DNA from: Nostoc sp. CHAB 5836
Lineage (GTDB): Bacteria; Cyanobacteriota; Cyanobacteriia; Cyanobacteriales; Nostocaceae
Length of the DNA stretch: 33,530 nucleotides
Direction of reading: 5' to 3'
NCBI RefSeq assembly: GCF_020829445.1
Contig: NZ_JAIVFV010000068.1
Coordinates: 1 to 33,530 of the forward strand
This document shows positions 15,489 to 24,631 of this stretch, in pieces. The position numbers and the translations under genes were made by a program. The stretch's first letter is position 1, and every line of letters begins with the position of its first letter. The notes beneath the pieces were generated by a model, which worked only from the letters and a program-made list of their open reading frames with translations, was not told the DNA's origin and did no database searches.

Positions 15489-15812
15489 TTAGTAGCGTCC
15501 TCGATTGTATCCACCACCGCCACCACTATTGCCGCGGCGATCGCCACCACCAAAGGAACCACCTCTATCTTCCTTGGGTTTAGCCTTATTGACTTTGAGG
15601 TCGCGTCCCATCCACTCAGCCCCATCAAGAGCATCAATGGCAGCTGTTTCTTCTGCTTCTGTACCCATCTCTACAAAAGCAAAGCCGCGTGGACGTCCGG
15701 TTTCACGGTCAGTAGGCAACTGAACCCGTTTTACAGAACCATGTTCGGCAAAAACAGAAGTGAGGTCTTCTTGTGTGACCTCGTAGGATAGATTACCTAC
15801 ATAAATTGACAT
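15489..15812 (-). CDS. RRM-type RNA-binding protein, cyanobacterial glycine-rich Rbp
   Basis: The product is 107 residues: one RNA-recognition motif with RNP2 IYVGNL (residues 3-8) and RNP1 RGFAFVEM (42-49), and a C-terminal tail rich in Gly, Arg and Ser (GGSFGGGDRRGNSGGGGGYN). This is the cold-inducible Rbp family of cyanobacteria, thought to act as RNA chaperones or in mRNA localisation. The ATG at 15812 has GGAG seven bases upstream. The 5' untranslated region is probably long, as a TTGACA at 15890-15895 (reverse strand) lies about 80 bp upstream. rpsU follows downstream, as in the rbpA1-rpsU pair described in Anabaena. Several rbp paralogues exist in such genomes, so no letter is assigned. 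Confidence 0.93.
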   Translation of the reverse strand: MSIYVGNLSYEVTQEDLTSVFAEHGSVKRVQLPTDRETGRPRGFAFVEMGTEAEETAAIDALDGAEWMGRDLKVNKAKPKEDRGGSFGGGDRRGNSGGGGGYNRGRY

Positions 15813-16026
15813 GCGTTATCTCCAAAATCATAGGTGTGTAGAGATTTAGATTTCGGAGACAAGCTTGTTAAGACCAAAAGGAAAAAGCCTGTCAATACTA
15901 AAAACAAACACTGTAACCGAATTTTATTCTCACTTGATTACCTTAGCACATCATTCAGTTCTTACCCACCGTAACTTAGAAGTACTAAAGATTGGGCATG
16001 GGGCAAATGGTATAGGTTCAAGGAAG

Positions 16027-16119
16027 CAGGACTTACGCAAAAACTCTCTGCAACTCTTATTTCTTGGCGTACTTGGCGTACTTGGCGGTTCGTTTTTTCA
16101 TGATTTTGCGTAAGTCCTG
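16027..16119. mobile_element. Miniature element with CAGGACTTACGCAAAA ends
   Basis: A 16-bp perfect inverted repeat, CAGGACTTACGCAAAA (16027-16042) and TTTTGCGTAAGTCCTG (16104-16119), bounds 61 bp that include TTGGCGTAC tandem units (16063-16088). A related single end, CAGGACTTATGCAAAA, is at 16166-16181. It is non-coding. Confidence 0.8.
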
Positions 16120-16321
16120 GGAAGAAACTTGTCCCCAAGTCTTTCTCAGAATGTTTCTTCTCTACCAGGACTTATGCAAAATAATCAAAAAATGCGTGAA
16201 TTTTGAATTGATTTCTCCCTCATCTCCCCTACCCCCTCAGAGGCGAACTCCGACATTAGGTAGCAGAAATTGCCCAATTAATTGCAAAATAAATGCAGTT
16301 CGTCATTGTGACTAATTGGAA

Positions 16322-17716
16322 ATGCCGACTACACTTGCTGACGCCCAAAATTTACTTTCTGACCTGATCGCCCGCAACTGTGAGCGCGTAGATTATCTGA
16401 TGATTCGCCTTGAGGAAGCGGAAGGGACTGATATCTTGTTGCGTGGCGACAAGGTAGAAACCCTAAGCGTTGGCATCTCCATTGGTGGACATATTCGCGC
16501 TTGTTATAAAGGTGGATGGGGGTTGAGCTGCTTTAACCAACTGGAGACAATCAAAGATCGTATTGAAGAAGCGATCGCTGGGGCGCGGATGGTTGGGGAT
16601 GAAGAAACTTTACTTGCACCCATTGACCCGGTGCAAGCAGTATGCATTCTACCCCTAAAAGGTACTGATCCCCGAAATATCCCACTCTCGCAGAAAAAAC
16701 AATTGTGCGATCGCTACGCCCAATTGCTCAAAAGCGTTGATCATCGAATTACCACTACTTCGGTGCGTTATGGTGACAGTGCCCAAAAAGTAATCATTGC
16801 TACCTCAGAAGGCACTTTGATCGAGCAATCTTGGGTGGATATGGAAATGCGCTTTGCCGCCACCGCTAGAAATGGCGAAACTGTCCAAACTGGAAGGGAA
16901 ACTACTGGTTCTCGCAAAGCTTACGAAGATTTAACTGATTTGGATGAACAGGTAAAAGGTGCTGCTCAAAGAGCGATCGCCGCTTTATCTCTGCCATCGG
17001 TCAAAGGCAATACTTACACTGTAGTCATTGATCCAATTCTCACGGGTTTATTTGTCCACGAAGCCTTCGGACATCTTTCTGAGGCTGATATGGCTTATGA
17101 AAACCCCGATCTGCTGGAAGTCATGACCATTGGACGGCGGTTTGGCCCAGAAGAACTCCAAATTTTTGATGGTGCGGCTCCAGAGGGACATCGCGGTAGC
17201 TATTTTTACGACGATGAAGGCACACCTGCTACTACTACTCAACTAATTAAAGATGGAGTTTTAGTGGGACGTTTACATTCTCGTGAAACTGCTGGCAAAT
17301 TGGAGGAAGCGCCTACGGGTAACGCACGCTGTCTCAACTATCACTTTACTCCCATTGTGCGGATGACAAATACCTGGATTGAACGGGGTAAAACACCAGC
17401 TAAAGACTTATTTACCGATATCAAAGAAGGAGTTTATGCCCGTAATTGGTTGGGTGGGATGACGAATGGGGAAATGTTCACCTTTAGTGCTGGGGAAGCG
17501 TGGATGATTAGGAACGGCAAAATTGCTGAACCTGTGCGGGATGTGACGCTTTCGGGAAATGTATTCCAAACTTTAGCGGATATTGAGGCACTTGGTGATG
17601 ATTTTTACTGGGATGAATCCGGCGGTTGTGGTAAGGGAGGGCAAAACGGCTTGTCAGTAGGTTGTGGTGGCCCTAGTCTGCGAATTCGAGATGTAGTGGT
17701 TGGCGGGGAAACGTAG
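16322..17716 (+). CDS. tldD: TldD family metalloprotease
   Basis: TldD with its partner TldE (PmbA) forms a heterodimeric zinc peptidase that degrades unfolded peptides and processes some bacterial peptide precursors. The product is 464 residues from the ATG at 16322. HEAFGH (about residues 246-251) gives the HExxxH zinc site, preceded by YTVVIDPILTGLFV. The C-terminal ESGGCGKGGQNGLSVGCGG carries the cysteine that completes the metal site in this family. No tldE gene is next to it. The TTG two codons upstream (16316) is a less likely start. Confidence 0.92.
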   Translation: MPTTLADAQNLLSDLIARNCERVDYLMIRLEEAEGTDILLRGDKVETLSVGISIGGHIRACYKGGWGLSCFNQLETIKDRIEEAIAGARMVGDEETLLAPIDPVQAVCILPLKGTDPRNIPLSQKKQLCDRYAQLLKSVDHRITTTSVRYGDSAQKVIIATSEGTLIEQSWVDMEMRFAATARNGETVQTGRETTGSRKAYEDLTDLDEQVKGAAQRAIAALSLPSVKGNTYTVVIDPILTGLFVHEAFGHLSEADMAYENPDLLEVMTIGRRFGPEELQIFDGAAPEGHRGSYFYDDEGTPATTTQLIKDGVLVGRLHSRETAGKLEEAPTGNARCLNYHFTPIVRMTNTWIERGKTPAKDLFTDIKEGVYARNWLGGMTNGEMFTFSAGEAWMIRNGKIAEPVRDVTLSGNVFQTLADIEALGDDFYWDESGGCGKGGQNGLSVGCGGPSLRIRDVVVGGET

Positions 17717-17744
17717 CCCTGCTCTGAATACACAAGGCTTTCAC

Positions 17745-17863
17745 ATTCATTTTCACTCCTATGTCTAGTAGACATAGGAGTGAAATTAAATATGCGTTAC
17801 CCACAACCCTTGTTTTGACGTAGCACTGCTACGTCAAAACAATTCATTTTCACTCCTATGTCT
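17745..17863. mobile_element. Palindromic element with AGACATAGGAGTGAAA ends, plus a solo end
   Basis: The full copy spans 17770-17863 (94 bp), with inverted repeats AGACATAGGAGTGAAA and TTTCACTCCTATGTCT. An extra end copy, CATTCATTTTCACTCCTATG plus TCT (17745-17766), abuts it. Inside is a 16-bp perfect hairpin, 17810-17825 paired with 17827-17842 (TTTTGACGTAGCA arm). A diverged copy at 21695-21784 shares AAATTAAATATGCGTTACCC and AACCCTTG and has a covarying hairpin. Confidence 0.8.
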
Positions 17864-17922
17864 ATTGCATATTACAATCGTTAAGAATGTCCTTTGTCAA
17901 TTGGTTATCTCTCCTTTGAAAT

Positions 17923-17999
17923 ACAAATGACAAATGACAAATGACAAATGACAAATGACCAATGACCAATGACCAATGACCAATGACCAATGACCAACG
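17923..17999. repeat. Heptameric tandem repeat (CAAATGA)n then (CCAATGA)n
   Basis: About eleven 7-bp units are present; the first five are CAAATGA and the rest CCAATGA. The array is the complement of the type at 13359-13423. The variant change in the middle shows local amplification of a mutated unit. Confidence 0.95.
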
Positions 18000-18008
18000 A
18001 CTACTTAA

Positions 18009-18899
18009 TCAATTTGCTAGCCAAAAAGCGACGTTACGCACATAGGTTTTGATATCTTCTAAGGCACGGGGCTGTTTTTTCATTCCATCTCCTGGCGGCT
18101 CATCTACAAAAGTGGGACAGCCTTTATTAATATCCCAGTTGTAATCTACTAAATGATGGAAGCTGGAGTTAGCTACTGCTCGTCCTAGTATATTTCCCTG
18201 TTCATCTTGATGATGCTCGATCGCTACAACCAGATTGAAGTTACGACCTGTAACTAAACTTTTACCCAAAGCAATTACTCGTGCGTTTGCATTGTCCAAG
18301 GGTACGCCAATTCCACCTTCATGGGGATGTGTTGGGAAAAAATCGATAGTTCCCGAAGGGGAATTGGGATTTTTTAAAAGTTCGTGAATGGGTTCAACAA
18401 TGGTAATTTTTTGATAATCACCGTTAGCTCCAGAATGATAGTTGGGCCAGGAGATATAAGTTGTGTATGAGTCATCTCGGCTCCAGCGAGATTCATCGGG
18501 ATCGGGATTTTTAGTGTTGAAATAGTGGATATCACCAATATCAAGTAAACCACACATCGAACAGCCCATATCCTGATGATCTCGTGTTGTCAAAATCCCG
18601 CCGCCGCGTTGCCGAAAAGCATTAATTCCGGCAATGTCTTTTTCGGTTAAACCCTTATCTACCTCTAAGCCAAATAGCCAAAGTTCATCAAAATCTGATT
18701 TGTCGAGACTACTTAAAACTGGATCACCATCGACTACATTTGATTGGTAATCGCGTCCTGTAACTTCAAATCGGCTGTTTCCTGCTTCGTTTTGAATCGA
18801 TGCTAAGTATTCTTGTAACATCGAGAAACGAAAAATGCTCCAGTCATCTTCAGTCGTAGGAATCGTAGTTTGCAAAAGAATACGAATTGGTTTTGCCAT
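18009..18899 (-). CDS. Hypothetical protein, possibly ThuA/GATase1-like
   Basis: The product is 296 residues from the ATG at 18899 (MAKPIRILLQTTIPTTEDDW). An upstream in-frame start at 18995 would add an unsupported 32-residue leader. The layout suggests a class I glutamine-amidotransferase-like or ThuA-like alpha/beta fold: an RILLQ first strand, FDELWLFGLE, then INAFRQRGGGILTTRDHQDM with a glycine turn, and later FHHLVDYNWD. I see no classical nucleophile-elbow Cys (a Cys-Ser-Met-Cys stretch follows DHQDMG instead). The function is unknown. No signal peptide is seen. It is flanked by repeats on both sides. Confidence 0.7.
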   Translation of the reverse strand: MAKPIRILLQTTIPTTEDDWSIFRFSMLQEYLASIQNEAGNSRFEVTGRDYQSNVVDGDPVLSSLDKSDFDELWLFGLEVDKGLTEKDIAGINAFRQRGGGILTTRDHQDMGCSMCGLLDIGDIHYFNTKNPDPDESRWSRDDSYTTYISWPNYHSGANGDYQKITIVEPIHELLKNPNSPSGTIDFFPTHPHEGGIGVPLDNANARVIALGKSLVTGRNFNLVVAIEHHQDEQGNILGRAVANSSFHHLVDYNWDINKGCPTFVDEPPGDGMKKQPRALEDIKTYVRNVAFWLAN

Positions 18900-19030
18900 A
18901 AACTCTACCAGACGAACACCACAATTGAGTATAGCGAAGCGATCGCTTTGCACTAACTTGCCAAACAACTCTGCACACTGTTCTAGAGAACACACACTGG
19001 TTCGGAACTTGGAACGCCAAGCTGATAATA

Positions 19031-19116
19031 CAATACCCTTGGGTTAAGCATTTCTTTCTTCTCTCTGTGTCCTTCTCTAACGAGACGCTGCGCAAAGGCG
19101 TCTTGGCGGTTCGTTA
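19031..19116. repeat. Truncated CAATAC-family element
   Basis: CAATACCCTTGGGTTAAGCA (19031-19050) is a left end of the CTTGGGTTAAG type, followed by TTCTTTCTTCTC and AGACGCTGCGCAAAGG, then GCGGTTCGTTA as in the copy at 10387-10537. No matching right end is seen. Confidence 0.6.
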
Positions 19117-19233
19117 GTCAGAGTCTATCAATTGTGTCTACAGATTATCGACTTGCAAGGAAAAGTAACGTGGATATATTTTCTATACACAAACATACTA
19201 TTTTAAAAAAATTTGCTACAAGTAGTGTTAATT

Positions 19234-20805
19234 ATGACAATCATAATTAACATACTTAACTCTCAACTATTAATGGTGAACTCTACCCTCGTTGTCACAC
19301 TCTATATCAACCCTATGACAGGGAATGATTGCAATACTGGTTCACGGTTGAGTCCGTTTCAAAGCCTCACCCGTGCCTTAAAAGTAACCAAAATACCTAC
19401 GATAATTCATCTGGAATCGGGGATTTACAGCACTGCTAGTGGTGAGGTATTCCCACTGATCATCCGTAGAGGAGCGACAGTGGTGGGTAACGAAGCGAAC
19501 AAAGGTGGAGGGATTGTAATTTCCGGGAGTGGGGAGTATCAAAGTCCTAGCTTTGGGATGCAAAATATCACGCTGCTTTTAGTAGATAATGCCTGTCTTT
19601 TGGGTGTAACTGTCACCAATCCCTCAGTCAAAGGTACTGGTATCTGGATTGAATCGGCTGCACCTACTTTAGCTAACAATACTTTCAGTGACTGTGGACG
19701 GGAAGGTGTGTTTACCACTGGTACTGCCAAACCCTCAATTATAAATAACATATTTGTGCAAAATACTGCAAGCGGGTTAGTAATGGCAGGTCATAGCCAA
19801 GGAAAAGTAGTAGAGAATGTATTTCAAAGAAACCCTTTAGGCATAGCAATTAGTGACTTTGCCGCTCCGGCGATCGCCAATAACAAATTATCAGAAAATC
19901 GCACGGCGATCGCACTTTCTCGCAACGCCCAACCTGTCCTACGTCAAAATCTGATTGCGAAAAATACCCAAGGTGGTTTATTAGTCCATGGCCATGCAGT
20001 CCCCGATTTAGGTAATACTAAAGATCCCGGTGATAATATTTTTCGTGATCATAATGAATTTGATTTATACAACGCCACTACACAAAAGCTGCTTTCCGTA
20101 GGTAATCAATTAAATCCTTCTCTAGTCAAGGGCTTGGTCGAATTGCTCCCAGCTAATGGAGTAGCAGTTAGCACTAGTTTCTCGGACAACTCAATAGAAT
20201 CCCCATCTCAAAAACTCCCCGCGTCTTCTGAACTAGATGGACATTGGGCAGAACCATTTATTCAGGCATTAATCAGCCTGGATTTAACTCATGGTTTTGC
20301 CGACAGTAGCTACCAGCCAGATAAACCCATGACTCGCGCCCAGTATGCAACTTTAGTGGCGATCGCCTTCAACCCATTTCCCAAAATCCCAGCAGCTGAT
20401 TTTACGGATGTACCCAAGGATTTTTGGGCCTATAGCGCTATTCAAATCGCCGCTAGCAGTGGCTTTGTTGGCGGATTTAGCGATCGCACTTTCCGCCCCG
20501 ATCAAAATGTCCAACGGCTACAGGTGATTGTCTCTCTAGTAAATGGGCTGGGGCTACCAGCTGTTGATGGCAATGTTTTAGAAGTATATAGCGATCGTCA
20601 TACCATTCCCGACTATGCCCGAAAAGCCGTTGCCACAGCTACACAACGTGGTATAGTTGTCAACTATCCAGATCCGAAAGTGCTTGCACCTTCACATTTG
20701 GCAACACGCGCCGAAGTAGCAGCGATGGTTTATCAGGCATTAGTTGCTACTGGGCGAACACCTGCGATTAAATCAACCTATGTAGGGTTGCATTCCAGAA
20801 CTTGA
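19234..20805 (+). CDS. DUF1565 beta-helix protein with three SLH domains
   Basis: The product is about 523 residues. The N-terminal part contains LYINPMTGNDCNTG and SPFQSLTRAL, the opening of the DUF1565 right-handed beta-helix found in many cyanobacterial proteins, followed by NN-turn repeats (ANNTFSDC, INNIFVQN, ANNKLSEN). Three S-layer homology domains follow, at about residues 333-379 (HWAEPFIQAL), 390-440 (FTDVPKDFWAY) and 452-508. SLH domains anchor proteins to the cell wall. The N-terminus is uncertain: there is no strong Shine-Dalgarno, ATG is possible at 19234 or 19273, and the leader is short compared with secreted relatives. The role is probably surface polysaccharide binding or cell-wall attachment. 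Confidence 0.85.
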   Translation: MTIIINILNSQLLMVNSTLVVTLYINPMTGNDCNTGSRLSPFQSLTRALKVTKIPTIIHLESGIYSTASGEVFPLIIRRGATVVGNEANKGGGIVISGSGEYQSPSFGMQNITLLLVDNACLLGVTVTNPSVKGTGIWIESAAPTLANNTFSDCGREGVFTTGTAKPSIINNIFVQNTASGLVMAGHSQGKVVENVFQRNPLGIAISDFAAPAIANNKLSENRTAIALSRNAQPVLRQNLIAKNTQGGLLVHGHAVPDLGNTKDPGDNIFRDHNEFDLYNATTQKLLSVGNQLNPSLVKGLVELLPANGVAVSTSFSDNSIESPSQKLPASSELDGHWAEPFIQALISLDLTHGFADSSYQPDKPMTRAQYATLVAIAFNPFPKIPAADFTDVPKDFWAYSAIQIAASSGFVGGFSDRTFRPDQNVQRLQVIVSLVNGLGLPAVDGNVLEVYSDRHTIPDYARKAVATATQRGIVVNYPDPKVLAPSHLATRAEVAAMVYQALVATGRTPAIKSTYVGLHSRT

Positions 20806-20934
20806 CAGGTAAGATAGGGAACACTGCCTATCGGCTTGGTAACTCTTGGGAAAAAACCATGTAGTTAAAAGCACGTTAGGCTCCTATGCGGTGGGTGACA
20901 AATCTTGATCTAAAGCTATAAAGCTAATAGCCCC

Positions 20935-21696
20935 ATGTTAACAACACTTCCGGACACCTCTGCCAACTTGGCGATCGCCTTATTAATTAACTATAGTTTC
21001 GATCTCAGTGGGTATAATGCCAATGAGCTAGTTGAGCGTTGGCAAACGCAATACCCTCTGAATTGGCTACACCTGGCAGTGATTGAGGCACTATATCAAG
21101 GTCGTTACAAAGCGGTTTCCGTGCAGCAAATCTTAGTATTTTGGCAGCGCCGGGATCAGGCTACATATCATTTCAACATGGAATTTGAACGGATGATTTG
21201 TAGCAAATTTCCCCAAAGCTTAACCTCATTGGCTGCACCATCTCTACCGTCAGTTAAGAAAAACCCCACTGTAGAGAAAGTCACGAGTCCTCAATTACCA
21301 CCAGCTAAAATTCGCAACGACTATCAACACAGCAATACTGCAACTCTACAACTGAAAAGTTCCGAACCAAAGCTATCTTTAAGTGAAGAAGAAAAGAAGC
21401 AGGAAGATAGAGACCATAAAACTGTCTTAAAGTCTCCGCTTTCTGGGAAATTTGCCTCTTCAAGAACCCTTCAGCTATCGTCTGCTGTCAGCCAAAGGCA
21501 AACCTCACCAGAAAGTCTACCGCCTTCCCCATCACCAAGTAATCATCAACGACAGCCCAAACTGCTCCCACCAGCTCCTATTCATGCCCCAATCGGGCAA
21601 TTTACTCCAGAAAAAAGCGATTACTCTGAGTCTTTTACATCTAAACTCAAAGCGATGTCTGGGGAACAGAATCGAACCGGGGGGAGTAATGAATAG
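20935..21696 (+). CDS. Cyanobacterial hypothetical protein with disordered C-terminal tail
   Basis: The product is 253 residues. Residues 1-95 (ANLAIALLINYSFDLSGYNA, then ELVERWQTQYPLNWLHLAVI and EALYQGRYKAVSVQQILVFW) look like a compact helical domain that I associate with conserved cyanobacterial hypothetical proteins. The remainder is rich in Ser, Pro, Gln and Lys and probably disordered. The stop codon TAG (21694-21696) overlaps the first two bases of the palindromic element starting at 21695, so that insertion may have fixed the present C-terminus. It has no functional assignment. Confidence 0.75.
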   Translation: MLTTLPDTSANLAIALLINYSFDLSGYNANELVERWQTQYPLNWLHLAVIEALYQGRYKAVSVQQILVFWQRRDQATYHFNMEFERMICSKFPQSLTSLAAPSLPSVKKNPTVEKVTSPQLPPAKIRNDYQHSNTATLQLKSSEPKLSLSEEEKKQEDRDHKTVLKSPLSGKFASSRTLQLSSAVSQRQTSPESLPPSPSPSNHQRQPKLLPPAPIHAPIGQFTPEKSDYSESFTSKLKAMSGEQNRTGGSNE

Positions 21697-21784
21697 ACAT
21701 CTGGTGAAATTAAATATGCGTTACCCAGAACCCTTGTAGAGACGTAGCACTGCTACGTCTCTACATTCTTTTTCGGAGATGTCT
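21695..21784. mobile_element. Palindromic element, diverged copy with covarying hairpin
   Basis: The ends AGACATCT (21695-21702) and AGATGTCT (21777-21784) match the element at 17770-17863 in family layout. The 14-bp perfect hairpin GTAGAGACGTAGCA (21736-21749) and TGCTACGTCTCTAC (21751-21764), followed by ATTCTTTTT, lies between converging genes and may also act as a transcription terminator. Confidence 0.7.
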
Positions 21785-21791
21785 AATGTTT

Positions 21792-23777
21792 TTACTCTGC
21801 AACCAACTGCTTAAAGCGCTGATCATCAGCAATCTCATCAAAATCGAGATCAGTTGCTGCGTCTTCTTTATACCTGGGATTAAGTTCAATTGCCTGTTGT
21901 AGAGTTAGCAGAGATCGGTCAATTTGTCTTTGCAGTGCGTAACAAGCTGCTTTGTTGTAATGGGCACTGGCATAATCTGGCTTAATTTCTAAGGCTTTGT
22001 TAAAACTAGCGATCGCTTCATCATCGCGTCCCAATCTTACCAAAGTATAACCGCGTTTATCCCAGTTTTTGGGAGAATTTGGTTGGAATTCCACCGCTTT
22101 ATCCAGGGACACAATTGCCTCTTCATATTGTTCTAATGCTAGTAGGGAAAGACCGCGATTTAACCAAGCAACTGCATCATCAGGCTTGATTTGTGTAGCT
22201 TGATCAAATGAGGCAAAGGCTTGCTGATGCTGTTGTAAGTTCCCAAAAGCAACGCCGCGATCGCACCAAGCTTGATGATAATCTGGCTGAATCTGAATAG
22301 CTCGATCATAGGATGCGATCGCATCTTTGTAGCGTTTCAACCTTCCGAGAGTTAGACCATGTTTTAACCAAGCCACAGGTTGATCAGGTTGGATTTTAAC
22401 TGCTTGGTTGTAGGCTGCGATCGCATCTTCATAGCGCCTTTGGGAAAACAGCCCATCTGCCTGTTTTAAGTACTCATCAGCAGTTAATTCGGGTTGTTGT
22501 GGCTGTTGTTGTATTTCTTCCTCAACTTCAGATTTCACCACCTCTAAGATAGATTCAGGTGTAATTTCAGTTAGTTCTTGAAGGATGAGATCCTTTTTTT
22601 CTTGGGCATCCAATTGTAACTCAGAGAGTTGAGAGACAAACTCAGCTTCTAATCTTTCTAATTTCTCCAAAATGAGCATTTTTTGTTGTTGAGTATTCCA
22701 TTGTAATTCTGAGAATTGCAAAGTAAACTCAGAACCAGATTTTTCTAAATTATCAATAATTAACTCTTTGCACTTTTGAGCATCTACTTGTAATTCCCAT
22801 AGTTGATTAGCAAATTCTGACTGCAATGCTGCTAAACTGTCAACAAGTTTATCTTTTTGTTCTTGAGAATATCCCTGTAATTCTGATAATTCTTCAGCAA
22901 ATTCTGACTGCAATTTTGTTAAACTTTCAAGAGCTATATCCTTTTGCTTTTGAGCATCAGACTGCCATCTAGAAAGTTGAGATGTGAACTCAGATCTTGA
23001 CATTTCTAAATCAACAACGGCTAATTCTTGCTGTTGTTGCACACCTAACTTTAGATTAGACAGTTCCTCTGCCATGACAGATGCTAATTTCCCTAGATTC
23101 TCCAGTGCTATATCCCTTTTTTGTTGAGCATCAAACTCTAACTTAGATAGCCTAGAAGCAAAATTTGACTCGAACTTTTCTATATTTTTTTGAGATTTGT
23201 TTAGTTCCGTTTCTAATTTACTTAATACTTGTGCTTTAGCTAAATCTAGCTCAGATGTCAGAATTGATACATTTTCTTCTTGTTGATTTTTAATTTTTTG
23301 TTGTAAACTAGTCGTTTCCTGTTCTAATTTAGAATTTATTATTTTAGCTTCTTGAATCAGACTTTCAGCCTCTTGCTTAACGGTGGTTAGCTGATTTTGT
23401 AATTTCTCTATTCTCTCTAATTGTTGCATTGCTCTATCAACAATTTCACGGATTACCACCCGTCGCAGGAGCCAAAATAAAGCAATGATTGCAACTGGAA
23501 ATAGACTTAATATAACCAGCCAGACATTTAGTAATATAGTTGTACGGCTAAAAGCGCTATTAAAATCAGATTGGACTTGCTGTTGAATTCGCTTTTCGGC
23601 TCGTAGTCGCGCTAATTCTTCCCGTTCCTGATTCGATAACACCGGAGTAGGAGTTAATGCTGGTTTGGGTAATGGTGCAGATTGTCCACTGGCAATTCCA
23701 ACGCATAACAGTAACGGTAAAAATACAACAGTGCTTTTTACAATTAAAGCGAAAACAGCTTGATTTTTGCTCTTCAT
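21792..23777 (-). CDS. Membrane-anchored coiled-coil protein with six TPRs
   Basis: The product is 661 residues. A signal peptide or first membrane segment is at residues 10-30 (FALIVKSTVVFLPLLLCVGI) and a second hydrophobic helix at about 84-103 (LNVWLVILSLFPVAIIALFW). From about 110 to 205 is a charged coiled coil. Residues 207-409 are seven tandem 29-residue repeats, each with a core L-x-x-L, a D-A-Q-x-x-K-D centre and a terminal S-E-F. The C-terminal part, from about 430, has six tetratricopeptide repeats with A-W-x-x-x-G and A-I-A-x-Y-x-x-A signatures (last one ending NPRYKEDA). It probably forms a long rod under or across the membrane with a TPR scaffold at the end; the partner is unknown. 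The start at 23777 gives a good leader. Confidence 0.85.
   Translation of the reverse strand: MKSKNQAVFALIVKSTVVFLPLLLCVGIASGQSAPLPKPALTPTPVLSNQEREELARLRAEKRIQQQVQSDFNSAFSRTTILLNVWLVILSLFPVAIIALFWLLRRVVIREIVDRAMQQLERIEKLQNQLTTVKQEAESLIQEAKIINSKLEQETTSLQQKIKNQQEENVSILTSELDLAKAQVLSKLETELNKSQKNIEKFESNFASRLSKLEFDAQQKRDIALENLGKLASVMAEELSNLKLGVQQQQELAVVDLEMSRSEFTSQLSRWQSDAQKQKDIALESLTKLQSEFAEELSELQGYSQEQKDKLVDSLAALQSEFANQLWELQVDAQKCKELIIDNLEKSGSEFTLQFSELQWNTQQQKMLILEKLERLEAEFVSQLSELQLDAQEKKDLILQELTEITPESILEVVKSEVEEEIQQQPQQPELTADEYLKQADGLFSQRRYEDAIAAYNQAVKIQPDQPVAWLKHGLTLGRLKRYKDAIASYDRAIQIQPDYHQAWCDRGVAFGNLQQHQQAFASFDQATQIKPDDAVAWLNRGLSLLALEQYEEAIVSLDKAVEFQPNSPKNWDKRGYTLVRLGRDDEAIASFNKALEIKPDYASAHYNKAACYALQRQIDRSLLTLQQAIELNPRYKEDAATDLDFDEIADDQRFKQLVAE
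22551..23159 (-). repeat. Seven tandem 87-bp (29-residue) repeats in the coiled-coil protein gene
   Basis: In the reverse-strand protein, residues 207-409 divide into exactly seven units of 29 residues with no gaps. Conserved positions are L4, L7, D10/A11/Q12, K15/D16 and S27/E28/F29 of each unit. The units differ at most other positions, so the array is old. Confidence 0.85.
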
Positions 23778-24310
23778 AACAACCGTCTCAGTCTGTTGGT
23801 CAGTTTTTGAAGCGGCGTGCCTCTCTCCAATCTATAACAGAATTAAGTAGTTAAATGTTGTAGAGGCAGTGGGAAATGCTGAACAATCCTTAACTAATGC
23901 GTTCCCTCACCCCTGACTATACGTACAAATTCAGTGGACAGTGCAGTCAAGTTTTTGACATAAATGTTTGTAGTAAGGACTTTAGTGCTTAGAAAAGAAG
24001 ATTAGAGTCCTAACTACAAACTTGCTTATAAGTAAGTCGGCGAAAAAAAACTAAACTATGTAACGAAAAGTAAAATCTCTGTATTTGGCTCGTAGTTGCG
24101 CTTTAGCGCTAAAGCAAACCAGTGATGATTATTTGCACCGAGTTACTTACCAATGGAGATTTTGGTGCTTGCGCTGTACCCTCTTAATTACGAATTACGA
24201 ATTACGAATTAGTAATTATTTAGTCACGTGTAGGTACTTGGCACTAACATTAGATTATCTAGGGTAAGCAGATTACTTGTCCTAAAATTAACTTAACAAA
24301 GGCGGTAAAA
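23778..24310. other. Non-coding stretch with short palindromes and a tandem decamer
   Basis: It contains an inverted pair GTTTGTAGTAAGGAC and GTCCTAACTACAAAC (about 23967-24024), the 16-bp palindrome GCTTTAGCGCTAAAGC (24100-24115), and tandem ATTACGA units near 24187-24213. It also has AACTATGTAACGAAAA (24053), which recurs at 33257. No gene is supported. Confidence 0.6.
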
Positions 24311-24571
24311 ATGGGTCGCATAAATCCTTATACACTGCAATTACAGATTACCCGAATGTTTGAGCAAGGGCAATCATTTTTTGCCACAACCAAGGTGCAG
24401 GAATGGTTGAAAGAACGCAAACATAATCCAGAAGATTATGAGATTATGTTCCATAAAAAACCTGCGCCTCCTGGTTCTAAAGAAGTGATGGTAGTGGAAA
24501 TTGAATTACGCCGCAAAGATGGACAACCTGTAGATCCTTGGTTGCAGGAACAAGCAAATCTCCATGCCTGA
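24311..24571 (+). CDS. Small conserved cyanobacterial protein, 86 residues
   Basis: The ATG at 24311 follows AAAGGCGGTAAAA. The product, MGRINPYTLQLQITRMFEQG, then QSFFATTKVQEWLKERKHNP and a C-terminal PWLQEQANLHA, has good composition and looks like a complete small cytoplasmic protein conserved in cyanobacteria. I cannot name its function. A terminator follows about 60 bp downstream. Confidence 0.7.
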   Translation: MGRINPYTLQLQITRMFEQGQSFFATTKVQEWLKERKHNPEDYEIMFHKKPAPPGSKEVMVVEIELRRKDGQPVDPWLQEQANLHA

Positions 24572-24631
24572 TTTTAGCAACTAGCAATTTTCAATTTAAA
24601 TTCATATTATCTTAACATAATTTATCAAAAT

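Noticed and set aside
15505-15723. Forward frame with a proline run
   Set aside because: It is antisense to the glycine-rich tail of the RNA-binding protein gene.
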